A stretch of 64,000 nucleotides of DNA from assembly GCF_020523795.1 (NCBI RefSeq), contig NZ_JAJALI010000003.1, positions 310,001 through 374,000 of the forward strand. Reading direction: 5' to 3'. The notes under the pieces are model-generated. The model worked only from the letters and a program-made list of their open reading frames with translations, searched no databases and was not told where the DNA came from. This document shows, piece after piece, positions 37,728 to 45,947 of this stretch; the first letter of the stretch is position 1; every line of letters starts with the position of its first letter. Made by a program: the position numbers and the translations under genes. Source of the DNA: Ancylobacter sp. Lp-2. Lineage in GTDB: Bacteria; Pseudomonadota; Alphaproteobacteria; Rhizobiales; Xanthobacteraceae.

Positions 37728-38135
37728 TCACAGCGCCGCGAAGGTGAGCTCGCCCGCGCTCTCCAGCGCGATGTCGAACGTCACCTCGCGGTCGTGCTCG
37801 GCGGCGATCTCCAGCGAGGAGATCTGGAACGGCCCGGTCAGCGTGCCGAAATCCGGCACCAGCAGCTGCGCGTTCTGCACCGCGCCGTCGAAGAAGCTCT
37901 GGCGGATCAGTGCGTCCGAGGCGGCGTCCTTGAACACGCCAGAGCCGGAGATCGAGGCACGCTTCACCCCTGCCCCGGCCAGCAATTCGCGCCAGCGCCC
38001 GGCGCTCTCGGCGTGGGTCACGTCGACGGTCTCGGTGTTGAAGGCGATCTGCCGCGAGCGCAGCCCGGCGACGGTCACATAGGCCGAGCCGTCATGGATC
38101 TTCAAAAGCAGGTCCTTGCCCTTCTGCGCGGCCAT
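37728..38135 (-). CDS. Major tail tube protein (g9-like)
   Basis: The 135-residue protein from the ATG at 38135 has the TP901-1-type tube signature: AAQKGKDLLLKIHDGSAYVTVAGLRSR at the start and a FNTETVDVTHAES strand; ISSLEIAAEHDREVTFDIALES is at the C terminus. It polymerises as hexameric rings to form the tail tube. It follows the DUF3168 gene after a 217-base gap (38136-38352), in which I see no gene. Confidence 0.9.
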   Translation of the reverse strand: MAAQKGKDLLLKIHDGSAYVTVAGLRSRQIAFNTETVDVTHAESAGRWRELLAGAGVKRASISGSGVFKDAASDALIRQSFFDGAVQNAQLLVPDFGTLTGPFQISSLEIAAEHDREVTFDIALESAGELTFAAL

Positions 38136-38352
38136 GGCCGTCTCCCGTTGCGGTAGTGAGGAACCGTTAACCGCGATGCGGTAACCTTGAGTCAGGATCG
38201 GCGGCCTGTGACCGCCGCGAGGGGCGCTTTCATCTTCTGAATCAACCTCAGAAAACGGCGCCAAGTGACTTCATCTTCCGATTCAGGGTGAAGCCGTCTT
38301 CCTGAGTCCGCACGGACTCTTGGTCGGCTTTCCTGAAGTGCCGGCTTCGTCT

Positions 38353-38757
38353 TCAATTCGATTCCGTCACGGCGCGGAAACGCAGCACGGCGCGATAGGT
38401 GCGCCCGCCCGCCTCGCGACGGATTTCCGCCCCGGTGGCGCGCAGATTGACCAGCCGTCCCTCGGTGAGCGGCAGCGCCGCATCGTGCAGCGCCTCCTGC
38501 ACCAGCGCGGCGAGGTTCAGCGCCTCGCCATGCCCGCCCTGGCGCGACCAGACATGCAGGGTCAGCCGATGCTCCTCGCCGCGTTCCGTGGCGGTCGACC
38601 AGTCGAGCACCTGCGCCTCGCCGAGCGTGACATAGGGAAAGTCCGGCGAGGCCGGCGGCACGTCGTGGATACGCGCGCCGCCCAGCGCGGCGATCAGCGG
38701 CGCGTCGGCGACGAGCGCCTGGTGGAGCGCGGCCCGCAAGGCCGTCGCCGCGCTCAT
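38353..38757 (-). CDS. DUF3168 tail terminator protein (g8-like)
   Basis: The 134-residue protein starts SAATALRAALHQALVADAPL and contains PYVTLGEAQVLDWSTATERGEEHRL and LHVWSRQGGHGEAL, the DUF3168 core. The family caps the tail tube at the head-tail joint. Its ATG overlaps the stop of a 30-codon frame (ATGA). The ending VLRFRAVTES is normal for the family. Confidence 0.9.
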   Translation of the reverse strand: MSAATALRAALHQALVADAPLIAALGGARIHDVPPASPDFPYVTLGEAQVLDWSTATERGEEHRLTLHVWSRQGGHGEALNLAALVQEALHDAALPLTEGRLVNLRATGAEIRREAGGRTYRAVLRFRAVTESN

Positions 38758-38846
38758 CGCGGAACTCCACGGACGGTTGCTCGCCGGCGCAGCGCGGCGA
38801 TCAGCCGGGCCAGCGTCCCGGCCGGCAGGCGGGATGAAAATCTCAT
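38754..38846 (-). CDS. Possible 30-residue protein between g7- and g8-like genes
   Basis: A 30-codon frame (MRFSSRLPAGTLARLIAALR then an Arg-rich end) is joined by ATGA overlaps to both neighbours: its ATG overlaps the head-tail adaptor stop and its stop overlaps the DUF3168 ATG. That double coupling suggests it is translated, either as a peptide or as a ribosome bridge. No homology is known to me. Confidence 0.45.
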   Translation of the reverse strand: MRFSSRLPAGTLARLIAALRRRATVRGVPR

Positions 38847-39163
38847 GGCGTCTCCTCCCGGCAGCGGCAGGTCAGCCGCCGCCCGCGTCCCTCGGCATCG
38901 CTGATCGCCTCGACGAGCAGCACCCGCGCGCCGAGCCGCAGCCGGTCGCCCGGCATCACCTCAGCCGGCGCGCGCAGCGTCACCCAGTGCGTCAGCACCG
39001 CACCGGGCCGGTCGGCGATCTCGGCGGGGGCGGCGTCGCTGCGGATCGCGCCCCAAACGTCGCCCACCACCTGATAGCTGAGCGTCGTCCCGCCGAGCCC
39101 GTCGGGGGTGCCCACCGGCGTCTCATGGGTCAGCCGGTGGCGCAGCTCGCCTGCCCGGCTCAC
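38843..39163 (-). CDS. Head-tail adaptor/joining protein (g7-like)
   Basis: The 106-residue protein has a GTG start overlapping the connector stop (GTGA). SRAGELRHRLTHETPVGTPDGLGGTT is the family start, followed by VVGDVWGAIR, GAVLTHWVTLR, and GDRLRLGARVLLVEAISDAEGRGRRL; these strands belong to the SPP1 gp16/HK97 gp7-type head closure fold. It links the connector ring to the tail. The conserved start at SRAGEL and the overlap decide the GTG. Confidence 0.85.
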   Translation of the reverse strand: MSRAGELRHRLTHETPVGTPDGLGGTTLSYQVVGDVWGAIRSDAAPAEIADRPGAVLTHWVTLRAPAEVMPGDRLRLGARVLLVEAISDAEGRGRRLTCRCREETP

Positions 39164-39726
39164 AGCCGCGTCACCCGGTAGGGCGCGACCAGCGCGCCGA
39201 GCGTCGCGGGGAAGGCGGCCGAGGACCCGGTCTCGTCGCGGTGCTCGTAGAAATGCGCCAGCACCAGCCGCACCGCCTCGATCAGCGGCGCCGGCACGTC
39301 GGCGGCGGCCGGCCCGTGCCCGGCGGTGATGTCGAGCGCGAGGCCGGCGAGAGGCCGCTCCGGCGCCGGCACCCTGCCGCGCTCGACGCGGATCAGGCCC
39401 GGCAGCCGGGCGGTGTCGAGGGCGAAGGCGTCGAGCGGCAGCTCGGTCTCCGCGCCGGCCGCATCGATCCGCACCACCCGGTCGAGCGTGCGCAGCGGCG
39501 ATACCGGCACCGGGATCAGCCCGCTCGCCGGCCAGGCGTCGCGGACGATCCGCCACGTCTGGTCGATCAGCGCCCGGCGGGTCAGCGTCTCCACGCTCGC
39601 CCGCGCGGCGGTGATCATCGAGGCGATCAGCGCGTCCTCGGCGTCGTGGTCGACGCGCAGATACGCCTTCGCCTCGGCGAGCGTGAGCGGTTCGCTCGCG
39701 GGTCCCGCGAGCAGCAAAGCGGGCAT
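39160..39726 (-). CDS. Head-tail connector protein (g6-like)
   Basis: The 188-residue protein has the gp6-like connector core: EPLTLAEAKAYLRVDHDAEDALI, then MITAARASVETLTRRALIDQTWRI with a helical hairpin. The C-terminal IEAVRLVLAHFYEHRDE completes the family pattern. It forms the ring under the portal. The major capsid gene, normally directly upstream, is 1.4 kb away because of an insertion of two plus-strand genes. Confidence 0.9.
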   Translation of the reverse strand: MPALLLAGPASEPLTLAEAKAYLRVDHDAEDALIASMITAARASVETLTRRALIDQTWRIVRDAWPASGLIPVPVSPLRTLDRVVRIDAAGAETELPLDAFALDTARLPGLIRVERGRVPAPERPLAGLALDITAGHGPAAADVPAPLIEAVRLVLAHFYEHRDETGSSAAFPATLGALVAPYRVTRL

Positions 39727-39834
39727 CGGCCCCTCCCCTGATGTGCTGAAACGCTATGAGCGGCCTCGCCGCCCTCGCTTGACGCGGCGGGAACGGGCCG
39801 GCAGAACCGCGCCATCCCTCCGTGAGGAAGCCCG

Positions 39835-40575
39835 ATGCCGAGCCCGTCCTTCGTCCGCCTGTCCCGGATCGGCGTCGCCGCCGCCCTGCTCTGTGCCGCC
39901 GTCCCGGCCGCCGCCATTGTCGGCGGTCGCCCGGCCGACGAGGCGACGCGGGCACAGACCGCGCTGATCGTCTCGACGCGCGGTGCCTCCTGCACCGGCG
40001 TGGTGCTTACCCCGCTGGTGGTGCTGACCGCGGCGCATTGCGTGCAGCCGGCGGCGAACTACGCGGCGGTGGCGTTCGAGGCCTCCGGCCCGCGCATCAT
40101 CGAGGCGAGCCGGGTGGCGCTGCACCCGCAATTCGACCCGAACTCCTTCGCCACCCGGCGCCCGACGCCGGACCTCGCTCTGGTGAAGCTCTCGGCTCCG
40201 CTGCCCGGCGTGCGCCCGGCGCGGCTGTCGAGCGAACCGGCGCTGCCGGCGCGCCGCACCGCCTTCACCCTCGCCGGCTACGGCGTGGTGAAGGACGGCG
40301 ACGGCAAGTCGGCCGGGACGCTGCGCACGGTCGAGCTTCCGAGCATCGGCACCACCGGCGGCATCATGATCCGCCTGTCCGATGGCCCGGCCGCCGGCGG
40401 CTGCACCGGCGACAGCGGCGGCCCGGTGTTCCTCGAAGGCGAGGTGGCCGGCATCATCGGCTGGTCGACGGCGGCCGGCGGCGCGCGCGGCTGCGGCGGC
40501 GTCACCGGGGCGACGCTGGTCGGTCCCCAGCGCGCCTGGATCGACGCCACCGCAAGGAGCATGGGGGCGCAGTGA
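39835..40575 (+). CDS. Secreted trypsin-like serine protease (S1 family)
   Basis: The 246-residue protein has a signal peptide (about 1-27) and then IVGGRPA, the classical mature N terminus of trypsin-fold enzymes. The catalytic triad is complete: His68 in LTAAHCV, Asp113 in TPDLALVKL and Ser194 in GDSGGPV. GAGGAAG precedes the ATG. It is GC-rich like the host genes but runs against the GTA-like genes, between the capsid and g6-like genes, where no RcGTA gene exists. It is probably cargo rather than a virion gene. Substrate unknown. Confidence 0.85.
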   Translation: MPSPSFVRLSRIGVAAALLCAAVPAAAIVGGRPADEATRAQTALIVSTRGASCTGVVLTPLVVLTAAHCVQPAANYAAVAFEASGPRIIEASRVALHPQFDPNSFATRRPTPDLALVKLSAPLPGVRPARLSSEPALPARRTAFTLAGYGVVKDGDGKSAGTLRTVELPSIGTTGGIMIRLSDGPAAGGCTGDSGGPVFLEGEVAGIIGWSTAAGGARGCGGVTGATLVGPQRAWIDATARSMGAQ

Positions 40576-40598
40576 GCCATACCGACTGGGAACCCGAA

Positions 40599-41102
40599 AT
40601 GACAGAACCGCGATCAAGGAACGGATGTCGTTCTGAACGCTTTCTGAAGACTATCGTCATGCCGAACTTCGCGGCAGCGGTAGACGCGCCTGACGATGAG
40701 CGCCACATGGCAAACGCGGTGCTGACGATTGATGCCTGTATCGGCCTCATCCATCGAGATCTGATCGAAGACGGACACCACAACATTCCGTCGCGCGACG
40801 ACAACTATCGAGACCAATTGGCCGAAACGACATTAGACTATCATCTTCTTCGCGACCTCGCCGCCGCTTATAAGCACGGCGAACTAACGGGCAAGAAACC
40901 CCGCCTACTCCGGACTACCGATCAAATGTCGACAATTCAGAACGAGTTGGGATTTCTTCAGTGCGGGGATGAACTTGGCGGAAATATCCTCATCGTCGAG
41001 ACAAGCGAGGGGAAGTTTGTCCGTGCAACAGATACTCTCTTCACGACGGTGGGCATGGCACGCGATCTCGTGAAAATGCTCACCACACCCGAGCCGGCTT
41101 GA
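40599..41102 (+). CDS. Hypothetical protein, low-GC insertion between capsid and g6-like genes
   Basis: I do not recognise this 167-residue protein. The central part is helical with HMANAVLTIDACIGLIHRDL and YHLLRDLAAAYKHGEL; an Arg-Asp-Leu ... Tyr-Lys-His pattern of that kind resembles HEPN-like proteins, but I would not assign it. The C-terminal third is a beta-rich segment. GC is near 50%, well below its neighbours, and codon use is correspondingly different, so it was probably acquired. It follows the serine protease by 23 bases on the same strand and faces the capsid gene end to end. Confidence 0.65.
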   Translation: MTEPRSRNGCRSERFLKTIVMPNFAAAVDAPDDERHMANAVLTIDACIGLIHRDLIEDGHHNIPSRDDNYRDQLAETTLDYHLLRDLAAAYKHGELTGKKPRLLRTTDQMSTIQNELGFLQCGDELGGNILIVETSEGKFVRATDTLFTTVGMARDLVKMLTTPEPA

Positions 41103-41159
41103 GACAGATTTCCCCTCGCCCGTTAGCCCCTCACCCTTGAAGAGGAAGAGGCTCGATAC

Positions 41160-42437
41160 TCACGACGCCGCGAACTTCAGCAGCTTGATCGCGTCGAAGT
41201 CCTGCACGCCGCCGCCGACGCGCTTGGTGGTGTAGAACAGCACATAGGGCTTGGCGGAATACGGGTCGCGCAGCACCCGCACCCCGGCGCGGTCGACCAC
41301 CAGATAACCGCGGCGGAAGTCGCCGAACGCCACCGACAGGCTGTTCGCACCGATGCTCGGCATCTCCTCCGCCTCATGGACGGGGAAGCCCAGCAGGCTC
41401 GGCGGCTGGCCGGCCGCCGTGGGCGCCGCCCACAGATACTGGCCGTTCTCGTCCTTCAGCTTGCGCACCGCGCCCTGGGTACGGCGGCTCATCACGAAGC
41501 TGCCGTTCTGGCGGTAGCCGGCCTTCAGCGCATAGACGAGGTCGACCAGCGGGTCGGACGGATTGGCGGTGGGAAAGTCGCCCGCCGCCCCGGTCGCCAC
41601 ATAGCCGAGATTGCCCCAGCTCCAGGCACTCTCCGCCACCGCCGTATAGGCGAGGAAGCCCTTCGGCTTGCCGGTGCCGTCGCCGGTGACGAAGGCGGTG
41701 CCCTCCTGGGCCGCGAAAGCGGCCTCCACCTCGATGGCGAGCCATTCGTCGATGTTCACCGCCGCGTCGTCGAGCAGGGTCTGCGTCGCCGCCGGCATGG
41801 CGTAGAGCTCCATCGCCGGGAAGCTCAGCTCGTCGAGCACCGGGCTGGCGGTCTGCGCGCGGGCCGCCGTCTCGGCGACCCAGCCGACCGCCGGGCCGGA
41901 GGTCATGAACGGCTTCTTGTAGGTGCCGGCCGAGATGGTGCGCACATCCGAGATGGCGCGGATCGGCGACAGCGCGGCGAGGCGCTTGCCGATCTCGCGC
42001 TCGGTCTCGTTCGGCACCACATAGCCGCCATCGGCGGCGACACCGGCCGACATCGCCTTCATCTCGATACGCTTGAGGCCGGCGGCCTCGCCATGGCGAA
42101 CATAGGCGTCGAAGGCCGCCTTGTGCTCGCGCGCGGCGAGGTCGGCGACGAGGTCGGCACGCCCGCCGAGCCCCGGCCGGCGCGCTTTCAGCACCAGCTC
42201 GTCGATCAGCGCCTTCTGGGTGTCGAGCGCGGCATTGATACGCTCCACCTTGTCATGGGTCACCGCGTCGACGCCGCGCCGCTCCAGCTCGCCGAGGCGC
42301 TGGTCGTTGGCGTCCTTGAACGCCTCGAAGGCGCCCATGAATTCCTCGAAGGCGGCGCTCACCTCCGGGCCGCCCGACTTCGTCTCGAAGCCGGATTTGG
42401 TCTCGAAGCCGGACTTCATCTCATGGCTGTTCTGCAT
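41160..42437 (-). CDS. HK97-family major capsid protein (g5-like)
   Basis: The 425-residue protein has a helical scaffold-like N-terminal ~115 residues (FEAFKDANDQRLGELERRG), then the HK97 coat fold with SAGVAADGGYVVPNETEREI, AIEVEAAFAAQEGTAFVTGDGTGKPKGFL-type E-loop/spine segments and YLVVDRAGVRVLRDPYSAKPYVLFYTTKRVGGGV at the end. The prohead protease would remove the N-terminal part. The first 25 residues hold a short repeat (KSGFET twice, then KSGG). The gene is intact. Confidence 0.9.
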   Translation of the reverse strand: MQNSHEMKSGFETKSGFETKSGGPEVSAAFEEFMGAFEAFKDANDQRLGELERRGVDAVTHDKVERINAALDTQKALIDELVLKARRPGLGGRADLVADLAAREHKAAFDAYVRHGEAAGLKRIEMKAMSAGVAADGGYVVPNETEREIGKRLAALSPIRAISDVRTISAGTYKKPFMTSGPAVGWVAETAARAQTASPVLDELSFPAMELYAMPAATQTLLDDAAVNIDEWLAIEVEAAFAAQEGTAFVTGDGTGKPKGFLAYTAVAESAWSWGNLGYVATGAAGDFPTANPSDPLVDLVYALKAGYRQNGSFVMSRRTQGAVRKLKDENGQYLWAAPTAAGQPPSLLGFPVHEAEEMPSIGANSLSVAFGDFRRGYLVVDRAGVRVLRDPYSAKPYVLFYTTKRVGGGVQDFDAIKLLKFAAS

Positions 42438-42443
42438 CAGGGA

Positions 42444-43076
42444 TCATCCTTTCAGGGGAGAGAGGGAGCCGACCGGCGGCAGGGCGCCGAGGGCACGCAG
42501 CCGCCGCGCGCCGCGACGTATGGCGGCGGCGAGCGGCGAGCGCCCGCCGGCGGGGGACCGGGCCTCGGCCCCCGCCCGCTTCACGGCGTCGATGCGGGCA
42601 TCGGGCTGCATCGGGAAGGTGACGACCGACACCTCCCACAAATCGATGCGGGTGAGCCGGCGCACCCGCGAGCGCGGATCGGTGCGGCCCTCCACGGCGC
42701 GAAAGCCGATGGACAGCCCGTCGATCGCCCCGGCGCGCATCAGCGCCAGCACCTCGCGGGCGCGCGCCACCTCGGGCGTCAGCCGGCCGCGCACGAACAG
42801 GCCGGTCGAATCCTCGCGGATCTCAGTCCACACGCCGATCGGCTCGGCGGGGTCGTGCTGGAACAGCATGCGCACCCCGCCTGCGCCGCGCTCGGCGAGC
42901 GAGCGGGCGAAGGCGCCGTGCACGATCAGGTCGCGGCCGAGATCGACGCGGCCGAACAGCGCGGCATAGCCCTCGAAGGAGCCGTCGGCCTCGATCTGCG
43001 CCAGCGGAGGGCCGGCCTTCACCTCGACGGCGGGCCCGGCGAGCGGCCCGGCCGGCGGAACGCGGGAATGGATCAT
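42444..43076 (-). CDS. HK97-family prohead protease (g4-like)
   Basis: The 210-residue protein has the U35 peptidase core: DGSFEGYAALFGRVDLGRD, VRMLFQHDPAEPIGVW with catalytic His, and MRAGAIDGLSIGFRAVEG with the conserved Ser. WEVSVVTFPMQPDARI closes the family pattern. It cleaves the capsid N-terminal region during maturation. Its ATG overlaps the stop of the upstream small gene (ATGA), and it ends six bases before the capsid start. Confidence 0.9.
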   Translation of the reverse strand: MIHSRVPPAGPLAGPAVEVKAGPPLAQIEADGSFEGYAALFGRVDLGRDLIVHGAFARSLAERGAGGVRMLFQHDPAEPIGVWTEIREDSTGLFVRGRLTPEVARAREVLALMRAGAIDGLSIGFRAVEGRTDPRSRVRRLTRIDLWEVSVVTFPMQPDARIDAVKRAGAEARSPAGGRSPLAAAIRRGARRLRALGALPPVGSLSPLKG

Positions 43077-43276
43077 GCGCCGCCCTTTCCGCCCTTGGCG
43101 CCGGTCGTCCGGCCGGATTTGGCGTTACCGGGCTTGGCCGTGTGGGCGGCGCGGTCGAGCTTGCCGAGGGTTCGGCCGAAATCGCGAAAGACTTTCGGCG
43201 CATCGCCGGCGCGGGTCGGCGCCGGCAGCCGCGGCCGTCCGGGCAGGAAGGCCCGGATGCGGGGTGTGACCTTCAT
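43073..43276 (-). CDS. Small basic protein of the GTA-like cluster
   Basis: The 67-residue protein is rich in Lys, Arg, Gly and Pro (KVTPRIRAFLPGRPRLPAPTR and a GRTTGAKGGKGG end) and has no recognised domain. ATGA overlaps on both sides couple it to the g3.5-like gene and to the protease. The position suits a short accessory virion or assembly protein. I cannot give a function. Confidence 0.65.
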   Translation of the reverse strand: MKVTPRIRAFLPGRPRLPAPTRAGDAPKVFRDFGRTLGKLDRAAHTAKPGNAKSGRTTGAKGGKGGA

Positions 43277-43485
43277 TCGTCGTCTCCGAACTCAGCGGTT
43301 GGGTCGGCGGTGAACCGGGCGTTGAAGCGCGCGAGCTCGCGCACGAAATCGTCGAAGCGCCGCGCGCCGGCAGCGAGCTCGCGGAACAGCACATAGGCGA
43401 AGGAGGAGGCGCCCAGCGCCCAGGCGAGCAGCGCCAGATGCGCGAGATCGCCCCGCGCCACGAAGGCGTCGATGAACTTGTCCAT
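43273..43485 (-). CDS. Small membrane protein at the g3.5 position
   Basis: The protein is 70 residues from the ATG at 43485; an ATG pair at 43500/43497 would add five residues. It has one hydrophobic segment (LALLAWALGASSFAYVLF) and a charged helix ending in FTADPTAEFGDDE. In RcGTA a small gene g3.5 lies between portal and protease, and this fits size and place. The function is unknown. It is coupled to the next gene by ATGA. Confidence 0.65.
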   Translation of the reverse strand: MDKFIDAFVARGDLAHLALLAWALGASSFAYVLFRELAAGARRFDDFVRELARFNARFTADPTAEFGDDE

Positions 43486-43521
43486 GGGGGCGAACATCAA
43501 CCCAAGATTGTATGTCGTGTA

Positions 43522-43542
43522 AGTTGCATTAAGATTGCAACT
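43522..43542. promoter_or_regulatory. Palindrome upstream of the WYL-like small gene
   Basis: Perfect 7-base arms (43522-43528 and 43536-43542) with a 7-base spacer, 57 bases before the start of the plus-strand gene at 43599, in AT-rich sequence. It looks like a repressor or activator site. Confidence 0.45.
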
Positions 43543-43598
43543 GCATGTGATTCTGGGCGTCCAATGATGACGATGTTGCCAAGCAAATCAGGTGATCG

Positions 43599-43907
43599 AT
43601 GCAAGACAAAATTGAGTTGATGATCCGTGCCGTGAATGGAAAGAAGCAGGTGACCTGCTCCTATCAGGGCCATCATCGTGAATTGTGCGTGCACGTCGTA
43701 GGATACAAAAACGACCGTCCGCAGATCCTGGCATTCCAGTTCGGCGGCTCCAGTTCGAAAGGACTTGTCATAGGAGGAGATTGGCGCTGCATGGTGCTAA
43801 ACGAAATCAGAGATATCCGTCTACAGGATGGACAGTGGTACTCGCCAGACAACCATTCACGTCCACAAACCTGCGTAGACCGCATCATTGCAGAAGTTCG
43901 CTACTGA
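43599..43907 (+). CDS. Small WYL-domain-like protein, low-GC insertion
   Basis: The 102-residue protein has a pattern seen in short WYL-related proteins: IRAVNGKKQVTCSYQGHHRELCVHVVGY, then ILAFQFGGSSSKG and WRCMVLNEIRDIRLQDGQW. These are the beta strands of the Sm-like WYL fold. WYL proteins sense nucleic acid or nucleotides and often accompany defence genes, but here there is no HTH domain. GC is about 52% against over 70% around it. It runs against the GTA genes. The family call is tentative and rests on pattern only. Confidence 0.6.
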   Translation: MQDKIELMIRAVNGKKQVTCSYQGHHRELCVHVVGYKNDRPQILAFQFGGSSSKGLVIGGDWRCMVLNEIRDIRLQDGQWYSPDNHSRPQTCVDRIIAEVRY

Positions 43908-43946
43908 CGCAGTAACTCCAGATAGCGTAGCGCGCGGTCTTTAGAA

Positions 43947-44066
43947 TCAGGCCCATAAAAAAGCGGTCACATAGCATGTTCCATTATGCTCGCTGTCGAT
44001 GACCTCTACAGACCAGAGACCGAATTGCTCGGGACGCTCAACAATAGCGCTCTCGACATCTTCCAT
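43947..44066 (-). CDS. Possible 39-residue protein upstream of the low-GC insertion
   Basis: A 39-codon frame (MEDVESAIVERPEQFGLW, then VEVIDSEHNGTCYVTAFLWA) has a strong ribosome site, GGGAGAGAGG, seven bases or less before the ATG. Composition is protein-like and AT-rich like the neighbouring insertion. It may be a short gene or the 5' remnant of a longer one. Unknown function. Confidence 0.4.
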   Translation of the reverse strand: MEDVESAIVERPEQFGLWSVEVIDSEHNGTCYVTAFLWA

Positions 44067-44126
44067 CGGCCTCTCTCCCTGTGAAGCACCACCCCGAACG
44101 TTAGAGACGGCTCTTATCCGCCGCCC

Positions 44127-45290
44127 CTACTCCTCGCCATACCCCACGGCCGCGCGTTTCTCGGCGTCGCTGAGGAACCCCGCCTCGCCCACCCGCCGCC
44201 ACAGCGCCTCGCGCTCGGCGGAGAGCGCCTCCACCGCATCGAGGTCGGGCACCAGCTCCAGCGTCGCCTCGCCGAGCCCGGGCGCCAGCCAGCGCGCCAG
44301 CCCTTCGCCGATACGGCGCGCCATTGGCAGCACCGCCTGGCGCCAGAACACCCGGTTGGCCTCGGAATAATTGGCGTAGGTGGCGTCGCCGGGAATGCCG
44401 AGCAGCATCGGCGGCACGCCGAAGGCGAGCGCGATCTACCGCGCCGCGGCGTTGCGCGCCTCCAGGAAGTCCATCTCCTTCGGCGACAGCGACAAGGGCC
44501 GCCAGTCGAGCCCGCCTTCCAGCAGCAGCGGCCGCCCGGCATTGGCGGCGCCGGAGAAATTGGCCTCCAGCTCCTCCTTCAAGCGGTCGAACTGCTCGTC
44601 GGAGAGGTTGCCCGCCCCGCCATAGATCAGCGCCCCGGAGGGCCGCGCCGCATTGTCGATCAGCGCCTTGTTCCAGGCGCCGGCGGCATTGTGCAGGTCG
44701 AGCGCCACCTGCGCCGCCTCCAGAGGCGGCGTGCCGTAATGGTCGTCGAGCGGATTGAACAAGGCGAGATGCAGGATCGGCGGCACCGCGGATCCCCCTT
44801 GCCCCTCCTGCAGGAAGCGCAGCGTGCGCCCGCCCACCGTGTAGTCATAGGCCTCGGCCCAGCCATCGGTGCCGGGCACCACCTTCATGCGGTCGGGCCG
44901 CAGCACGTGCAGCTCGCGCACCCGCCCGTCGAGGCTCACTGCCTCGATATAGGCATTGCCGGCGAGCAGCAGATGCCCCGCCACCGCCTCGATAAAACCG
45001 GAGCCGGACATCCGCTCGTTCGGCCGCCGCAGCAGGTCGATGAGCGGATGGTCCGCATGTTCCTGCGCGCCCTCCATCAGGCTGAAGCGCACCTGCGCCG
45101 CACCCTCGGCGATCATGCGGACGCAGCGATGGGCGACGGCGTTGCGGCTATAGCCCTCGACGGCGAGCGCGGCATAGTCGCGCGGCGTCCAGCGCGGCCG
45201 CCCGGCGGCGAGCAGCGCCACCAGCGGCGCCGCGCGGGACGCCTTCACGTCCGGCGGCGCGGAGGGGCGGGAGAAGAAAGGCAGCCTCAT
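44127..45290 (-). pseudogene. HK97-type portal protein (g3-like) with an in-frame TAG
   Basis: The frame from the ATG at 45290 to the stop at 44127 would give 387 residues, normal for RcGTA-type portals, but codon 285 is TAG (44436-44438). Before it: RWTPRDYAALAVEGYSRNA, LYGGAGNLSDEQFDRLKEEL-type portal motifs and FLEARNAAAR. After it: IALAFGVPPMLLGIPGD and ANRVFWRQAVLPMARR. Homologues have REIALAFGVPP at this point, so GAG to TAG is the simplest change. Without readthrough the protein loses its last quarter, including the clip/crown region, and heads could not package DNA. Confidence 0.85.
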
Positions 45291-45419
45291 GGGATGATCT
45301 CTCGAAACGGCACGTGATCGGCTGAGCAGCAGCGAATTAGGAACGCTGGTTACGGATCTCGCGAATCACACGCCATGGTGGTAAATGATTTCATGGTGGT
45401 TCTATGAGGCCATTCGAGA

Positions 45420-45947
45420 ATGGGCATCCGCTTCGAGCATCTCGATGAGGTCACGCGCCCATTTATGACCGGCGAGATAGACGCCGACATCACAAGTGGT
45501 GGTCTTTATCTCAGCAACTACCTTAACGATCAAGGTCAGCAGAGATGGCCAACCTTGTTACGCCAGGCATCTCAAAGTGGCACGGATGACACTCTTGCTC
45601 AAATACTCCGAACCGAACGGAGCTTTAAGCTGCAAGTGGAACGCCGAAAGCCAAAAGGTGGCTTTACCATGGTGAGCGTACCGGTAACGGCCGCTCAAAC
45701 ACTGGCTGAATCGCAATTCAATATGTATTACATGAGAGGCTTAGCTCTTCGGGCAATAGCCGAAGGAAGGTTCTTGGTCGTGTATCGTGGAAAGGTAGTT
45801 GACAATCCGCGCCCAGAGTCGGAGCGGCTTATTGGCTCGCAATTGGACCCGAAGGAAGTGCTTCAAGCCCTGAGAGCAACGAAGGGCGTGGAGCCATCCA
45901 TCGGTATTCCTCTCCCGAACTCAGGCTTGACTGTTCGGTTAAGCTAA
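45420..45947 (+). CDS. Hypothetical protein, low-GC insertion between terminase and portal
   Basis: I do not recognise this 175-residue soluble protein. Notable segments are MGIRFEHLDEVTRPFMTGEI at the start, SQFNMYYMRGLALRAIAEG in the middle and a C-terminal EPSIGIPLPNSGLTVRL; the even spread of charged residues and absence of low-complexity sequence argue for a real protein. GC is about 50%. It lies on the strand opposite to the GTA genes, and its last nine bases overlap the end of the minus-strand gene at 45939. Confidence 0.7.
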   Translation: MGIRFEHLDEVTRPFMTGEIDADITSGGLYLSNYLNDQGQQRWPTLLRQASQSGTDDTLAQILRTERSFKLQVERRKPKGGFTMVSVPVTAAQTLAESQFNMYYMRGLALRAIAEGRFLVVYRGKVVDNPRPESERLIGSQLDPKEVLQALRATKGVEPSIGIPLPNSGLTVRLS

